Positions 1-9,761 of a stretch of 64,000 nucleotides of DNA are shown here, piece after piece. The notes beneath the pieces are model-generated. The model was not told the origin of the DNA. It did not search any database and saw only the letters and a list, made by a program, of their open reading frames with translations. The position numbers and the translations under genes are program-made. This DNA is from Agapetus fuscipes (taxonomy: Eukaryota; Arthropoda; Insecta; Trichoptera; Glossosomatidae), in assembly GCA_951799405.1 (NCBI GenBank), contig OX637361.1, forward strand, positions 8,393,156 to 8,457,155, read 5' to 3'. How positions within the stretch are numbered: the first letter of the stretch is position 1; every line of letters starts with the position of its first letter.

Positions 1-124
1 AGTGTAATCAGATAAATTATTATTTTGCTAAAGTACGTATTCAAAACAGCTATATATATAAAACTCAAAACTTGTATTAAATAAATTTAAAAATATTTTT
101 GTTTTGAAGTAAATTTTGAAAAAA

Positions 125-1417
125 ATGGCAACCAAAGTGAACATCAAGGACCTCAAAGTCACTGAGCTTAAAAATGAGCTTCTGGAGAGGGACCTGGAGA
201 CCTCAGGAGGAAAGGCAGCCTTACAAGCACGCCTCATAGAGGCCTTGGAACGGTCAGGTGAAGACCCGGCATACTTTGTCATGGCATCTGGAGGAGACCG
301 CGCCCTTGAGGAGCTGAACATCAGCATCACAAAATCCATGAAGGAGGAGCTCACGGGAAACTTCACTGCCATGGAGGAGAAGATGACTGACAACGCCAAG
401 ACCCTGAAGGAGGACCTGGCAACCATGGAGGAGAAGATGACCAGCAACCTGACCGGGCTGGAGGAGAAGATGACTGGGCTGGAGGAGAAGATGACCAGCA
501 ACCTAGCCGGGCTGGAGAAGAAAGTGGCAGAAAGCTCGCGAGCAATGTCGGAGATTGAGGCCCGTGTGGCAAGCCTGGAGGATCGTCTGCGTGCCGAGCT
601 GGCTGACAAGTGCCAGATGGAGTCCACCAGAATATCCCCCAAAGGCGGCCTTCACGACGAGACCGACCAGGGATGCTCAACTCCAACCAGGGTCACTAGA
701 GGGGATGACGACCCTTCGCTGTCGAAGCACAACCTTCCGACCTTCGACGGGAAGACGTCGTTGGAGGAGTATTTGACCCTCTTTGAAACGGCTGCCATGA
801 TGGGAGCCTGGAGCCAGCAGAAGAAGGCTTCGGTTCTCAGCCTGTCGCTCCGAGGAGACGCTCTCAGGGTTCTGCAGGCCATACCCCTGGACAACCGTGG
901 TGACTTTGGGCAGCTGAAGCAGCGCTTGGATATGCGCTATGGCCACAAGTGCCTGGAGCAGCTGTACAAGTCGCAGCTGAACACAAGGGTGCAGAAGCCC
1001 AACGAGAGCCTCCAGGAGTTTGAAATGGACATCGCCCGCCTGGTACGAGACGCTTACCCGACAGCCTCCGACGACATCTGTGAGAGCTTGGCAGTGGACA
1101 AGTTCCTAAATGGATTGCGGGAATGGGAGACGCAACAAGCCGTAAAACTGGCCCATCCCAAGGCTTTGAACGAGGCGCTCAGCCAAGCTCTCGAGTTTGA
1201 GGCTGTCAAACAGTCCATCAGGGGCCACGCCAGGGTTCGTGCAGTCGAGGCAGAGGAGGTCAAGCTACCTACAACCGAGGAGCTAATTGAAAAAGTGCTG
1301 GAACGTCTGAGACCTCGAAGACGAGACCCACGCTGCTGGAACTGCGGACAGCTGGGCCACCTTAGCACCAAGTGTCCCAAGCCTCAGAAACCCAGAAAAC
1401 AGGCTGCGGAAAACTAG
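125..1417 (+). CDS. gag: Gag polyprotein of gypsy element, SAP-like N-terminus
   Basis: Structural protein expected to assemble the particle and bind element RNA. The start is ATG at 125 in an A-rich context; the open frame runs back to 116 only with a TTG. It gives 430 residues. Residues 10-41 (LKVTELKNELLERDLETSGG and following) match the two-helix SAP motif, a DNA-binding module. Residues about 75-165 form a charged coiled coil with repeated M-E-E-K-M-T units. Residues about 200-345 resemble the retrotransposon gag capsid domain. A CCHC zinc knuckle lies at C404, C407, H412 and C417, followed by a basic tail. The frame stops at TAG 1415-1417, overlapping pol by 46 bases. The SAP assignment rests on pattern recognition only. 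Confidence 0.9.
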   Translation: MATKVNIKDLKVTELKNELLERDLETSGGKAALQARLIEALERSGEDPAYFVMASGGDRALEELNISITKSMKEELTGNFTAMEEKMTDNAKTLKEDLATMEEKMTSNLTGLEEKMTGLEEKMTSNLAGLEKKVAESSRAMSEIEARVASLEDRLRAELADKCQMESTRISPKGGLHDETDQGCSTPTRVTRGDDDPSLSKHNLPTFDGKTSLEEYLTLFETAAMMGAWSQQKKASVLSLSLRGDALRVLQAIPLDNRGDFGQLKQRLDMRYGHKCLEQLYKSQLNTRVQKPNESLQEFEMDIARLVRDAYPTASDDICESLAVDKFLNGLREWETQQAVKLAHPKALNEALSQALEFEAVKQSIRGHARVRAVEAEEVKLPTTEELIEKVLERLRPRRRDPRCWNCGQLGHLSTKCPKPQKPRKQAAEN

Positions 1418-4400
1418 AAAGGGTTAATGGGAAGGGGCAACCGTTGACCCACGCTGGAGAGGCCCTGAAATCTGCTGCTACTGTCGCAACCGTGAGAGGA
1501 AAAGCCAGCAGCATTTTTATCAATGGCATAATAGATGGAGTAACTCGTGAACTACTGGTGGACACGGGAGCAACCAGGACAATTCTGAGACGCGACATAG
1601 TGGCACGAGGAAAGCAGATTGCACCAACAAAGTGGTCTCTGCACACCGCCACGGGAGAGTCAGCACAGGTGTATGGGGAGACGATTGCCACCTTCCAAAT
1701 TGGCAGCACCACTTTTGATCATCGGACGTTGGTGGCCAACATTGAAGAAGACGTTATATTGGGAATGGACATACTGGACAGATTTGGGTGCAGTTTAAAT
1801 TTAAAGAAAGGGTCCATTAAAATTGGAAATGAAGAAGTCATCCTGCAAAGACGGAAAGAACTGGCTGCACGTGTTATCCTAGCCAAGAATACCGAAGTGA
1901 AGGGGCGATCCGAGATGATAGTGAGTGCCCGCCGGGATTCCAGTAGTACAAATGACCAAATCTGTATGATAGAACCGGAGAACATGGACAATGTTAACAA
2001 AGGAGTCATGGTGGCAAGAACAGTGATTCGCGCAAAGGAGACCATTCCTGTCAAGATCATGAATGTGAACAGCTACCCAGTTAAAATGAATGAAGGTTTT
2101 GTTTTGGGCAGATGTGAGAGGATAACTTCCATTGTGCAACAGATGACAAACATGTCATGCGAAGGAAACAAATTGTCAACACAATTGGAAGCCCTGGTCC
2201 ACGACGCTTCCCAAGGTCTAACCGAGGAAAACAAACGGAGAGTGAGGAGTTTGATCTGCCGCTACCAGAACATTTTCGAGGACTCTAATGGCCGTCTGGG
2301 AAGAACCAAGGTAGTGCGACATAGCATAGACACCGGAGAAGCGAGACCAATAAAACAGGCTCCAAGAAGACTACCCTTTGCAAAGCGGGAAGAAGCTGAC
2401 AAGATCATCAAAGACATGAGCAAGGATGGCATCATAGAACCATCAAGTAGCCCTTGGACATCCCCGGTGGTACTGGTGAAAAAGAAGGATGGTACCACGA
2501 GATTTTGTGTGGACTACAGACTGCTCAACGATGTTACGAAAAAGGATAGTTACCCTCTGCCAAGGATTGACGACGCCTTGGACACATTGGCAGGATGCAC
2601 CATTTTTTCCACATTGGACCTGAAAAGTGGCTACTGGCAAGTTGAATTGGATGCCAAAGATAAGGAGAAAACTGCATTCTCGACTGGATCTGGACTTTGG
2701 CAGTTCACCGTGATGCCATTTGGCTTATGCAATGCCCCCGCCACGTTTGAAAGGTTGATGGAGAATGTGCTGCGAGGACTATCATGGGAAACCTGCCTGG
2801 TATACTTGGATGACATAATCATCCTGGGAAAGGACTTCAACCATCAGTTGAGAAATCTGGAGCAAGTTTTCGGGCGACTACAAGACGCTGGACTGAAGCT
2901 CAACCCGAAAAAGTGTAACCTGTTCAAGAAACAAGTAAATTACCTGGGACACATAGTTTCTCAACGTGGAGTTGAAGTTGACCCTGCCAAAATCAAGGCA
3001 GTAAGAGACTGGCCCGTGCTGAAGGACAAACATGAAACTAGGAGTTTCCTGGGGCTGTGCACTTATTACAGGAGGTTTGTGCCAAGATTTGCGGACATTG
3101 CAAAACCGCTCACCAAGCTTACGGAAGAAAACACTCGCTTCCATTGGAGTGATTCCTGCGCACAAGCATTTGAAGAGCTTAAGGGAAGATTAACAAGTGC
3201 CCCCATCTTGAGCTACCCACGAAAAGATGGAAAGTTCATCCTGGATACCGACGCTAGTAATGTGGGGATAGGAGGCGTCCTTTCCCAAATACAGGATGGG
3301 CATGAGACTGTTCTGGGTTACTTCAGTAAAGTGCTTTCCAAGCCAGAACGAAATTATTGCGTGACCAGACGAGAGCTTCTTGCCGTGATAAAATCAGTGG
3401 AACACTTCCGCAAATACTTGTACGGGAGAAAATTCACACTACGGACTGATCATGCTGCACTGGTTTGGCTTCTGAAATTCAAAAACCCAGAAGGGCAAGT
3501 GGCTAGATGGATTGAAAGGCTCCAGGAGTATGATTATGACTCCGAACATAGACCTGGCACGCTTCATCGAAATGCGGATGCATTATCCAGACGACCATGC
3601 GCCAGTGACTGCAAACATTGCAGCAAGATGGAGGACAAGGTAGCAATTGTCCAAAGGACGACCACCGAAGATGAGGACTGGCAAGATGAAAAATTGGCGC
3701 AAGACCAACTGAATGATCCGGACTTGAAGTATGTGATGGAATGGGCGCGAGAAGGAGAAAGGCCAACCTGGGAAAAACTCGCCCCCTTATCACCAACTGT
3801 CAAGGCTTATTGGGCTCAATGGGGATCCATAGTGATAGAAGGAGGGTTTCTGAAACGAAAGATCGAGAAGGAAGACGGCACACTTAGAAGAAAGCAAACC
3901 CTCGTTCCGAGGAGCCGAGTACCGGAAATCCTTGGACTGCTGCATGGAGGAACTTCTGGAGGACATCTAGGCGTTAAGAAGACGCTGGAGAAAGTGAAAG
4001 AGCGATTTTACTGGATCAACTGCAGCGAAGACGTCAAAGATTGGTGTCGAAAATGTGTAACCTGTGCAACGGCCAATGGACCGCAAAGGAAAAGGCGAGC
4101 ACCAATGCGTCAGTACAATGTTGGCAGCCCCTTTGAAAGAATTGCCATCGACATAGCTGGCCCATTTCCTACAACTGAGAAGGGTAACAAGTACATCATG
4201 GTGGTGATGGATTACTTCAGCAAGTGGGTGGAAGCTTACTCAATCCCTAACCAAGAGGCCGTAACCGTGACTGAAGTTCTAGTTACCGAATTTATCAGCA
4301 GGTTTGGCGTACCCCTGGAATTACATTCTGATCAGGGAAGGAACTTTGAAGCTGCTATCTTCCAGCAAATGTGTGAGCGGCTAGGGATCTACAAGACCAG

Positions 4401-5634
4401 GACCACTGCGCTACATCCACAGTCTGATGGAATGGTGGAAAGGATGAACCGTACTGTGGGGAGGTACTTAGCCAAAGTAGTGTCCAGCCATCAGCGGGAC
4501 TGGGACCGACATCTGCCTTTGTTCTTATTGGCTTACCGGTCGGCTGTTCAGGAAACGACGAAGAAGACTCCCAGCAGCATACTGTTTGGGCGAGAAATGC
4601 GACTTCCTTGTGATCTCAAATTTGGCTGCAAACCAGGTGAAGACCTAGCCGGAGAAGACTATGTGACAGACCTTCGCAGAAGGCTGGATGACATCCATGA
4701 TCAGGTCCGCATGAACATCGGGGAAGCCAGCGATCAAATGAAGGAGCGCTATGACACCAGAGCTGACAGCATGGGGTACAAAGCTGGTGACTGGGTGTGG
4801 CTTTTTGACCCCAAGAGGCGCCAAGGATACTGTCCGAAACTTCAGCGTTCCTGGGACGGGCCGTACGAGATCTTGGAGCGCATCAACGATGTGGTCTACC
4901 GCATAAAAAAGAGACCAAACGGAAAACCAAGGGTCGTGCACTACAATCGCCTCTCACCATACCTAGGCGATAATGATGACCAACCAGCCCAAAAAGTACG
5001 ACAGTGCGTCGCATCCGAAAGATCACCAGCCTTTGAGACGTTTTGGGAGAACGCGAAGGCAGGGCAGAAGTTTCGCCATGGAGTGACCACAGAAGTCCAC
5101 AAGGACTTATTTGAGGTCACTAGGGACCACACACTGGCATGCAGTGTACCGGAAGATCTAGATATGTCTAGAGGAATTGCACGGGTCTTCCGATACAAAT
5201 TCGGAGAACCGCAACCCTCGAGCAGCCCGCAAGGAAGAGCTCTGAGACTACCGAAGGGGCGTCAACAAGCATACTGCCTGGTTGTCCCGGATTCCAGCAA
5301 CCTGGAAGAGGACTACAAGGCATTGTGGGACGGCCTTGTTGAGCTGCGTGACTACATGTTGGAGGATCAGCAGGCGCGTCTGGCAATACCGAAGATGGGT
5401 GGCGGCCGCGCTAATCGAGACTGGCGGATAATCCGGAGTATGATTGAAGCAGTGTTCTCGGGAGTCGGCATCAGCGTCATGGTGTGCTGCGAGCAAGCGC
5501 AGCCGAGAGCCAGTGGGGAGAAATCCGTGGACTGCCACTTCTTCCTGACCACAGGGTGTCGACGTGGATCAGCATGCCCCTACCTACACAGAGTCAAGAC
5601 TGTTCCGGGACGAAACAGTCTAGGTGGGGGGTAG
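1372..5634 (+). CDS. pol: Pol polyprotein: PR-RT-RNaseH-IN plus macrodomain-like and CCCH modules
   Basis: Read from gag by a likely -1 frameshift; residues are numbered from 1372. Aspartic protease has D64-T65-G66 and a G-M-D-I-L segment near 133. Reverse transcriptase has D416 in LDLKSGYWQ and YLDD at 478-481. RNase H carries D627, E668, D693 and D736. The integrase zinc finger uses H858, H865, C895 and C898. The catalytic core has D927, D987 and E1023 (35-residue D-E spacing). A GPY/F module starts at G1163. Beyond it the protein continues about 200 residues: residues 1240-1380 resemble a macrodomain (ACSVPEDLDMSRGIA near 1256-1270; P-K-M-G-G-G at 1340-1345). A CCCH finger follows at C1388, C1396, C1402 and H1406. 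All core catalytic residues are present and no stop interrupts the frame. The two C-terminal modules are unusual for this family. Confidence 0.93.
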   Translation: MSQASETQKTGCGKLERVNGKGQPLTHAGEALKSAATVATVRGKASSIFINGIIDGVTRELLVDTGATRTILRRDIVARGKQIAPTKWSLHTATGESAQVYGETIATFQIGSTTFDHRTLVANIEEDVILGMDILDRFGCSLNLKKGSIKIGNEEVILQRRKELAARVILAKNTEVKGRSEMIVSARRDSSSTNDQICMIEPENMDNVNKGVMVARTVIRAKETIPVKIMNVNSYPVKMNEGFVLGRCERITSIVQQMTNMSCEGNKLSTQLEALVHDASQGLTEENKRRVRSLICRYQNIFEDSNGRLGRTKVVRHSIDTGEARPIKQAPRRLPFAKREEADKIIKDMSKDGIIEPSSSPWTSPVVLVKKKDGTTRFCVDYRLLNDVTKKDSYPLPRIDDALDTLAGCTIFSTLDLKSGYWQVELDAKDKEKTAFSTGSGLWQFTVMPFGLCNAPATFERLMENVLRGLSWETCLVYLDDIIILGKDFNHQLRNLEQVFGRLQDAGLKLNPKKCNLFKKQVNYLGHIVSQRGVEVDPAKIKAVRDWPVLKDKHETRSFLGLCTYYRRFVPRFADIAKPLTKLTEENTRFHWSDSCAQAFEELKGRLTSAPILSYPRKDGKFILDTDASNVGIGGVLSQIQDGHETVLGYFSKVLSKPERNYCVTRRELLAVIKSVEHFRKYLYGRKFTLRTDHAALVWLLKFKNPEGQVARWIERLQEYDYDSEHRPGTLHRNADALSRRPCASDCKHCSKMEDKVAIVQRTTTEDEDWQDEKLAQDQLNDPDLKYVMEWAREGERPTWEKLAPLSPTVKAYWAQWGSIVIEGGFLKRKIEKEDGTLRRKQTLVPRSRVPEILGLLHGGTSGGHLGVKKTLEKVKERFYWINCSEDVKDWCRKCVTCATANGPQRKRRAPMRQYNVGSPFERIAIDIAGPFPTTEKGNKYIMVVMDYFSKWVEAYSIPNQEAVTVTEVLVTEFISRFGVPLELHSDQGRNFEAAIFQQMCERLGIYKTRTTALHPQSDGMVERMNRTVGRYLAKVVSSHQRDWDRHLPLFLLAYRSAVQETTKKTPSSILFGREMRLPCDLKFGCKPGEDLAGEDYVTDLRRRLDDIHDQVRMNIGEASDQMKERYDTRADSMGYKAGDWVWLFDPKRRQGYCPKLQRSWDGPYEILERINDVVYRIKKRPNGKPRVVHYNRLSPYLGDNDDQPAQKVRQCVASERSPAFETFWENAKAGQKFRHGVTTEVHKDLFEVTRDHTLACSVPEDLDMSRGIARVFRYKFGEPQPSSSPQGRALRLPKGRQQAYCLVVPDSSNLEEDYKALWDGLVELRDYMLEDQQARLAIPKMGGGRANRDWRIIRSMIEAVFSGVGISVMVCCEQAQPRASGEKSVDCHFFLTTGCRRGSACPYLHRVKTVPGRNSLGGG
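1408..1414 (+). promoter_or_regulatory. candidate -1 frameshift site GGAAAAC
   Basis: In the gag register this reads G GAA AAC immediately before the gag stop TAG, and slipping back one base continues straight into pol. It resembles the relaxed G-GAN-type slippery heptamers of some retroelements rather than the strict X-XXY-YYZ form. No other better heptamer lies in the 46-base overlap. A downstream pseudoknot was not assessed. Confidence 0.5.
5621..5631 (+). promoter_or_regulatory. polypurine tract of gypsy element
   Basis: AGGTGGGGGG directly precedes the LTR start and primes plus-strand DNA synthesis in this class of element. It overlaps the last pol codons. Confidence 0.8.
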
Positions 5635-6150
5635 TGTTATGTAAATATAAATATTGAAATAAGTATGGGTAGTTATAGTGTTATGTAAATATAAATATTG
5701 AAATAAGTATGGATAGTTATAGTTATAAGAATCCTCAAAAGTATTGGTAGGTAAGATCGATAATTATGTATAAGTGTAGAATTCTCTAGGCTAAGTAGGT
5801 ATTTGTTATAATTATAGGAATACTGTGTTACATTTGTAGGTAGGATTTTGGTTGTATCTCTAGGTAGTACGTGAAGCGTCGAGAAGTAATAATTACTCTG
5901 GAACCGTCTGGCGACTTTAGTTCTGGATCATACTGCTCTGAAGAGTATAAAGGTGCGAATGGCCTGCAGAGCGGGCAGTATCATAGCGACTAACAAAGAC
6001 ATCGAAGCCATCTGATCAGTGAACCGAAACCAGTGGAATAATCGAGAAAGTAGTGTGAAAATAAATTTTGTAACTGTGTAAAATAAATAACTATTGAAGA
6101 AGACCTGTGTATTTTTAATTTGAAGACAATTGAACCCTAATTTCGTAACA
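5635..6150 (+). repeat. 3' LTR of gypsy element (516 bp)
   Basis: It starts TGTTATG and ends CGTAACA, the expected TG...CA inverted termini, directly after the pol stop and polypurine tract. A TATAAAGG box is at 5946 and AATAAA at 6082, consistent with U3-R-U5. The first 44 bases (5635-5678) are duplicated at 5679-5722 with one substitution seen, so the true edge could be either copy. Confidence 0.85.
5946..5953 (+). promoter_or_regulatory. LTR TATA box
   Basis: TATAAAGG in the middle of the LTR, about 136 bases before AATAAA (6082-6087), fits the U3 core promoter. Confidence 0.55.
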
Positions 6151-6410
6151 ATATGTATCTATAGACGATTAAGATTCAAATGCATTTTGGAAATAAAGCG
6201 AATTTATTTCAATGCAAGTGCATGCGATAAACCCTGCATAGAATAATGCAACTACATAATATGCATAAGTGAATAAAGGAAGTACTTACCGTTATTTTTA
6301 TCTATGCATTTTTTTGAAAGGCTCATCTGCTGATTACGTTTTAACGTAATATTTTGAATATACCTTTTATACCTTCAGTTAATTTCAGGTTTGAGACATC
6401 TATAAATAAT

Positions 6411-6592
6411 TTATAATCTAAGCTGCAAAGATATGTTAACATTGAAGACTCATATTAAATGCATGCCCACAGAGAGGCACATGTAGGTTCACGTCTACAC
6501 ATTCTGCATGTGCAACTTTGCAAAATCTTGCAACTCCTGCCGCCTTTCCCTGAAACCGGGGTTTCATTGGCAAAATTGAACCATACGTAAGA
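6411..6592 (-). mobile_element. SINE-1 copy, internally deleted
   Basis: It begins (in plus view) with ATAATCTAAGCTGCAAAG, the complement of the family's 3' end. It has the conserved complement of the CACCCCTGTTTCAGGGAAGG block near 6540-6570, then loses similarity before the family 5' end. Confidence 0.75.
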
Positions 6593-6652
6593 CATACTGT
6601 CCGTATTACTAAGACTTATTGACATAATTCGTCAATCTAGGATATTTTACAT

Positions 6653-6898
6653 TTTTTGACTTACAGGTTGGTATGCGGCTGACAACTCATGCTGTGAAAA
6701 ATTGTTCACTTTGCCAATGTCACCCCTGTTTTAGGGAAGGACGGCAAGAGTTGCAGGGTGTATGCCCATTTGAGATTTGGGTTTTTATGTTGTAGGTTCA
6801 CATGCGGCATGTGCAAGCGCGAACTTGTACGTGTCTGCTTGTGAAAATGCATATAATGTGAATCCCCAATATATCTTTGCAACCTAGATTAGATTAGG
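6653..6898 (+). mobile_element. SINE-1 copy, full length
   Basis: It runs from TTGACTTACAGGTTGGTATG to AACCTAGATTAGATTAGG. With the preceding minus copy it forms an inverted pair 60 bases apart. Confidence 0.85.
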
Positions 6899-7625
6899 TT
6901 CTATACGACTCAAATCATGGGAAAGTATTTTTAAATATGTCACGCTTATACCCTCGAAAAAGGCAAGAACAACGGTTTTTTTCTAAGTAAATGCACTTGT
7001 GAGAACAATGAACGTACCTACTAGTCCAAGCATCCACACAAAGTTAAAATTTTTACAGCTTAGATTATTAATTTAATTGCTGGTTACTAAAATTCCGATT
7101 TGATAAATTTCTAAGCTGCATAATGGAGGTATCATCTTCAATTTATGTTCTGTTTAAAACAATTGCAAATGGAAAGGTGGTGTCGTGTATGGAAATCACA
7201 TGTCATCGTGGGAGTTAAGATGTCGTTTGTTTTCTGACGTTCTTTAGCCAGCATTTCTAGAGATGAAACCAAATAAAGAAGATCCGGCTAAAAATATACC
7301 TAATTTGGTATTGAGTTTAATAAAAAATCGAAGAAAATCATCGTCCAATGATGACCCAGGATGTCTAAACTGGGAATAAAGAGATTCCAACTGAGGTGGC
7401 CTTATGACATCAAGGGAACTTTCATCAAAAGGGCTTGACGTGAATCAAACTGGCGTTTTTGTATTTTTAACAAACGCTAGGACTACCACCATTTTTTTCC
7501 TTTCAGTTATTGTGCTGATTATGCAAGAATTGAATATTTTTTCCAGAATCTAGATAGAAGAAGTAGAGGTAATTCTGCAAAAGAAAATGGTTAGCATTTA
7601 TAGAATGATGATATGGTGTAGGCAA
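6899..7625. other. no gene recognised
   Basis: AT-rich DNA without a convincing open frame or a repeat family recognised elsewhere in the window. Confidence 0.5.
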
Positions 7626-7720
7626 ACGAAACTAAGCTGCATATATAGTGCAAGTTCTTACCGCGTTGTCACGAAAGCGTCGCATGTGAGTGGTGGAATC
7701 TATTTATTATAATAGCTAAA
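7626..7720 (-). mobile_element. SINE-2B 3'-end fragment
   Basis: Diverged complement of the SINE-2B end (AACTAAGCTGCATATATAG, then CGCATGTGAGTGGTG). The tRNA-like head is missing. Confidence 0.6.
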
Positions 7721-7847
7721 GTGTAAAGTGATGTTAATTTGAATTATGAAAAAGTTAATTGATTGTTTAACAAACAACACGTATCGAAAAAGTTGATTAT
7801 TTTTCAGGAAAACTATTCTAAAGTTCCTGGGTATACCGTATACATTC

Positions 7848-8092
7848 TATAATCTATTATCTAAGTTGCAAAGATATATTACATTTGAGATTCATATTAA
7901 ATGCATTCCCAGAAGTTGATACGTATAAGTTCACGCGTACACATGCCGCATGTAGACTTACAGTTGAAAAACCCAATCTCAAATGAACTAAGCAACTCTT
8001 GCTGACCTTCCCTGAAACAGGTGACATTGGCAAAGTGAATATTTTTTTACAGTATGAGTGGTCAGCCTCATACCAACCTATAAGTCAAGGAA
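7848..8092 (-). mobile_element. SINE-1 copy, full length
   Basis: Both family ends are present: ATCTATTATCTAAGTTGC on the left and CCAACCTATAAGTCAAGG on the right. Confidence 0.85.
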
Positions 8093-8662
8093 ATCTATCA
8101 GAAAATTTATCGGCAATGTAAAATAATCTATTTTTTTTTTCAATAACCGTGCAGATATCCCGCGGAAACCGAACATTCATTCCACCCCTAGATTCTATCG
8201 GTGTTATTGCACACACAGCAAATCCATGGCTCAGCAGCCACCTAATGTGAATTGTCCATACAAATAAATCCATGTTTCAGCAGTGGATCAAATGTTTTGT
8301 GAATAACACTGTTTGAATTCATCACTCATCACAAACTCTCACCTTCAAGAGAATGTTCAAAGACAAAAAGAAATCTTTGTGAGGCGCAACTGAAAGATGT
8401 CGTGTTAGACAAAAGTTTAACATGACAGCCAACATAAACTAATTTAATCCCAACATTTATTGTTACAACAAGAGTAATACAATCTGAAAGTATTTGAACT
8501 AGATGTTAAAATGCTTTCTAGAAGATTAAGTTTTATTAAAATGGCGACAAACATAAAATATGTTTCTCTTCGCAAGAAATGAAGAAAAATAAAATTAATG
8601 TACTGATGAATTTAATGATCTAGATTTGATGATCGTATTTAGTACAGTGAAGATATGTAGGT
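8093..8662. other. no gene recognised
   Basis: AT-rich; only short frames without recognisable domains or strong splice signals. Confidence 0.45.
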
Positions 8663-8727
8663 AGGTGGCATTTGCAAAAGTGAACCAAGTTTTTGCAGAA
8701 AGAGGGTCAGCCTCATACCAATCTATT
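8663..8727 (-). mobile_element. SINE-1 fragment (5' part)
   Basis: GGCATTTGCAAAAGTGAACC then GGTCAGCCTCATACCAATC match the complement of the family 5' half. Confidence 0.6.
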
Positions 8728-8740
8728 TGTATATAAATTA

Positions 8741-9178
8741 TTTCTTGACTTATAGGTTGTTATGAGCATGACCTCTGTTACTGTTACTGTATTCTACCGC
8801 CGTTCCACTAGGGGTGGCCGGTACCTCCGCAGATGCGTCTCCACTTTTTTTCTATCCTGGCATACCTCTTTAATCTCTTCAACATTCATCACTTTCTTAA
8901 TCATACTCTTCTCTTATTCTCAATCTGCAGGTTCCATTCGTTCGCAATCTCACCTATTTGGTCTATCCATTCCTTCGTCGGTGTTCCTCTGACAATTCCT
9001 CTGTACACTTTCTTCGTTATTCGTTCATCATCCATTCTTTCAAGATGTCCGAACCATCTCATTGTGCTTTTTTGTCCATACTGTAAAAATGGTTCACTTT
9101 GCCAATGTCACTCATGTTTCATGGAAGGTCGGCAAGAGTTGCAGGCCTTATATGAGCATGCGTTCAATGTGAATTTCA
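8741..9178 (+). mobile_element. SINE-1 copy interrupted by a LINE end
   Basis: The family start (TTGACTTATAGGTTGTTATG) breaks off after GAGCATGACC at 8771 and resumes at 9079 with ATACTGTAAAAATGG. The gap is the 307-base LINE fragment listed separately, so the LINE end landed in an existing SINE. Confidence 0.75.
8772..9078 (-). pseudogene. LINE reverse-transcriptase C-terminal remnant (lineage D)
   Basis: On the minus strand it encodes pieces of the C-terminal tail typical of insect non-LTR retrotransposon endonuclease-RT proteins (ERMDDERITKKVYRG), then frame-broken sequence ending in a CAGTAA-repeat tail. Related pieces are at 9762, 20640, 51738, 61625 and 63095. It is 5'-truncated and non-functional, nested inside a SINE-1 copy. 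Confidence 0.65.
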
Positions 9179-9199
9179 AATATTAATATGTCTATGAAA

Positions 9200-9760
9200 C
9201 TTATCTACATTATAGTTGATGGAAGTTATTAAATTTGATTGAGGTTGTATGCAGAAATTGAGGAAGACCTGAAAGTAGACTTCAACGCAGGTCAAAAGGG
9301 AAAACATAAGACAGAAGGAAAATTACAATTTATGAGATGCAACAAAATTGTATATCACCATACGATAGACAATCAAATTAAGATGGTATTAAGTTAAATA
9401 GAAAGGTATGCGATGCGGTGTGTTTCTCCGTCACTGAATAAAGATGGGAAGTTTTCTCACGAGATTATACTTAACATCACGACGAAGATTTCCATTGAAG
9501 GCTTTATAATCAGAAAACCTCAAAGCAAAACAAGATACCAACATTCAGAAATGATGTTCACCTCTAGGTATGTTTTAAGGTACTATTTCCTCCTAAACCT
9601 GTGGAATCGTGAAAGTTTTACTATGATAGATACTGCATGTTATATGAAAGTTAGAAATCAGACTCACTGAAATTTCTGATCGTGCAAAAATTTAAGGTTC
9701 GAAGGCGTTCAAATCCACGGTGTAAAATAAAAATATACGTTTGTGAAACTGAATTTGTAT
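9200..9760. other. no gene recognised
   Basis: An 85-codon frame at 9413-9670 has no domain resemblance and no clear splice context. I see nothing else. Confidence 0.4.
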
Positions 9761-9761
9761 T

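Larger units (their letters stand above)
1..6150 (+). mobile_element. Ty3/gypsy LTR retrotransposon, 5' LTR outside window
   Basis: A gag frame (125-1417), an overlapping pol frame (1372-5634) in the -1 register, a G-rich polypurine tract (about 5621-5631) and a 3' LTR (5635-6150) give the canonical gypsy order. Pol has protease, RT, RNase H, then integrase, the Ty3/gypsy order rather than Ty1/copia. There is no env frame. Bases 1-124 look like untranslated leader; no primer-binding site or 5' LTR is visible, so they should lie just left of the window. Both long frames are free of stops, which suggests a recent insertion. Base composition is clearly richer in G+C than the surrounding repeat-rich DNA. 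Confidence 0.95.

Noticed and set aside
1..124. 5' LTR or primer-binding site of the gypsy element
   Set aside because: No similarity to 5635-6150 and no tRNA-complementary segment; it is treated as leader.
5634..6150. env gene making the element retrovirus-like
   Set aside because: The LTR follows pol at once; there is no room for a third frame.
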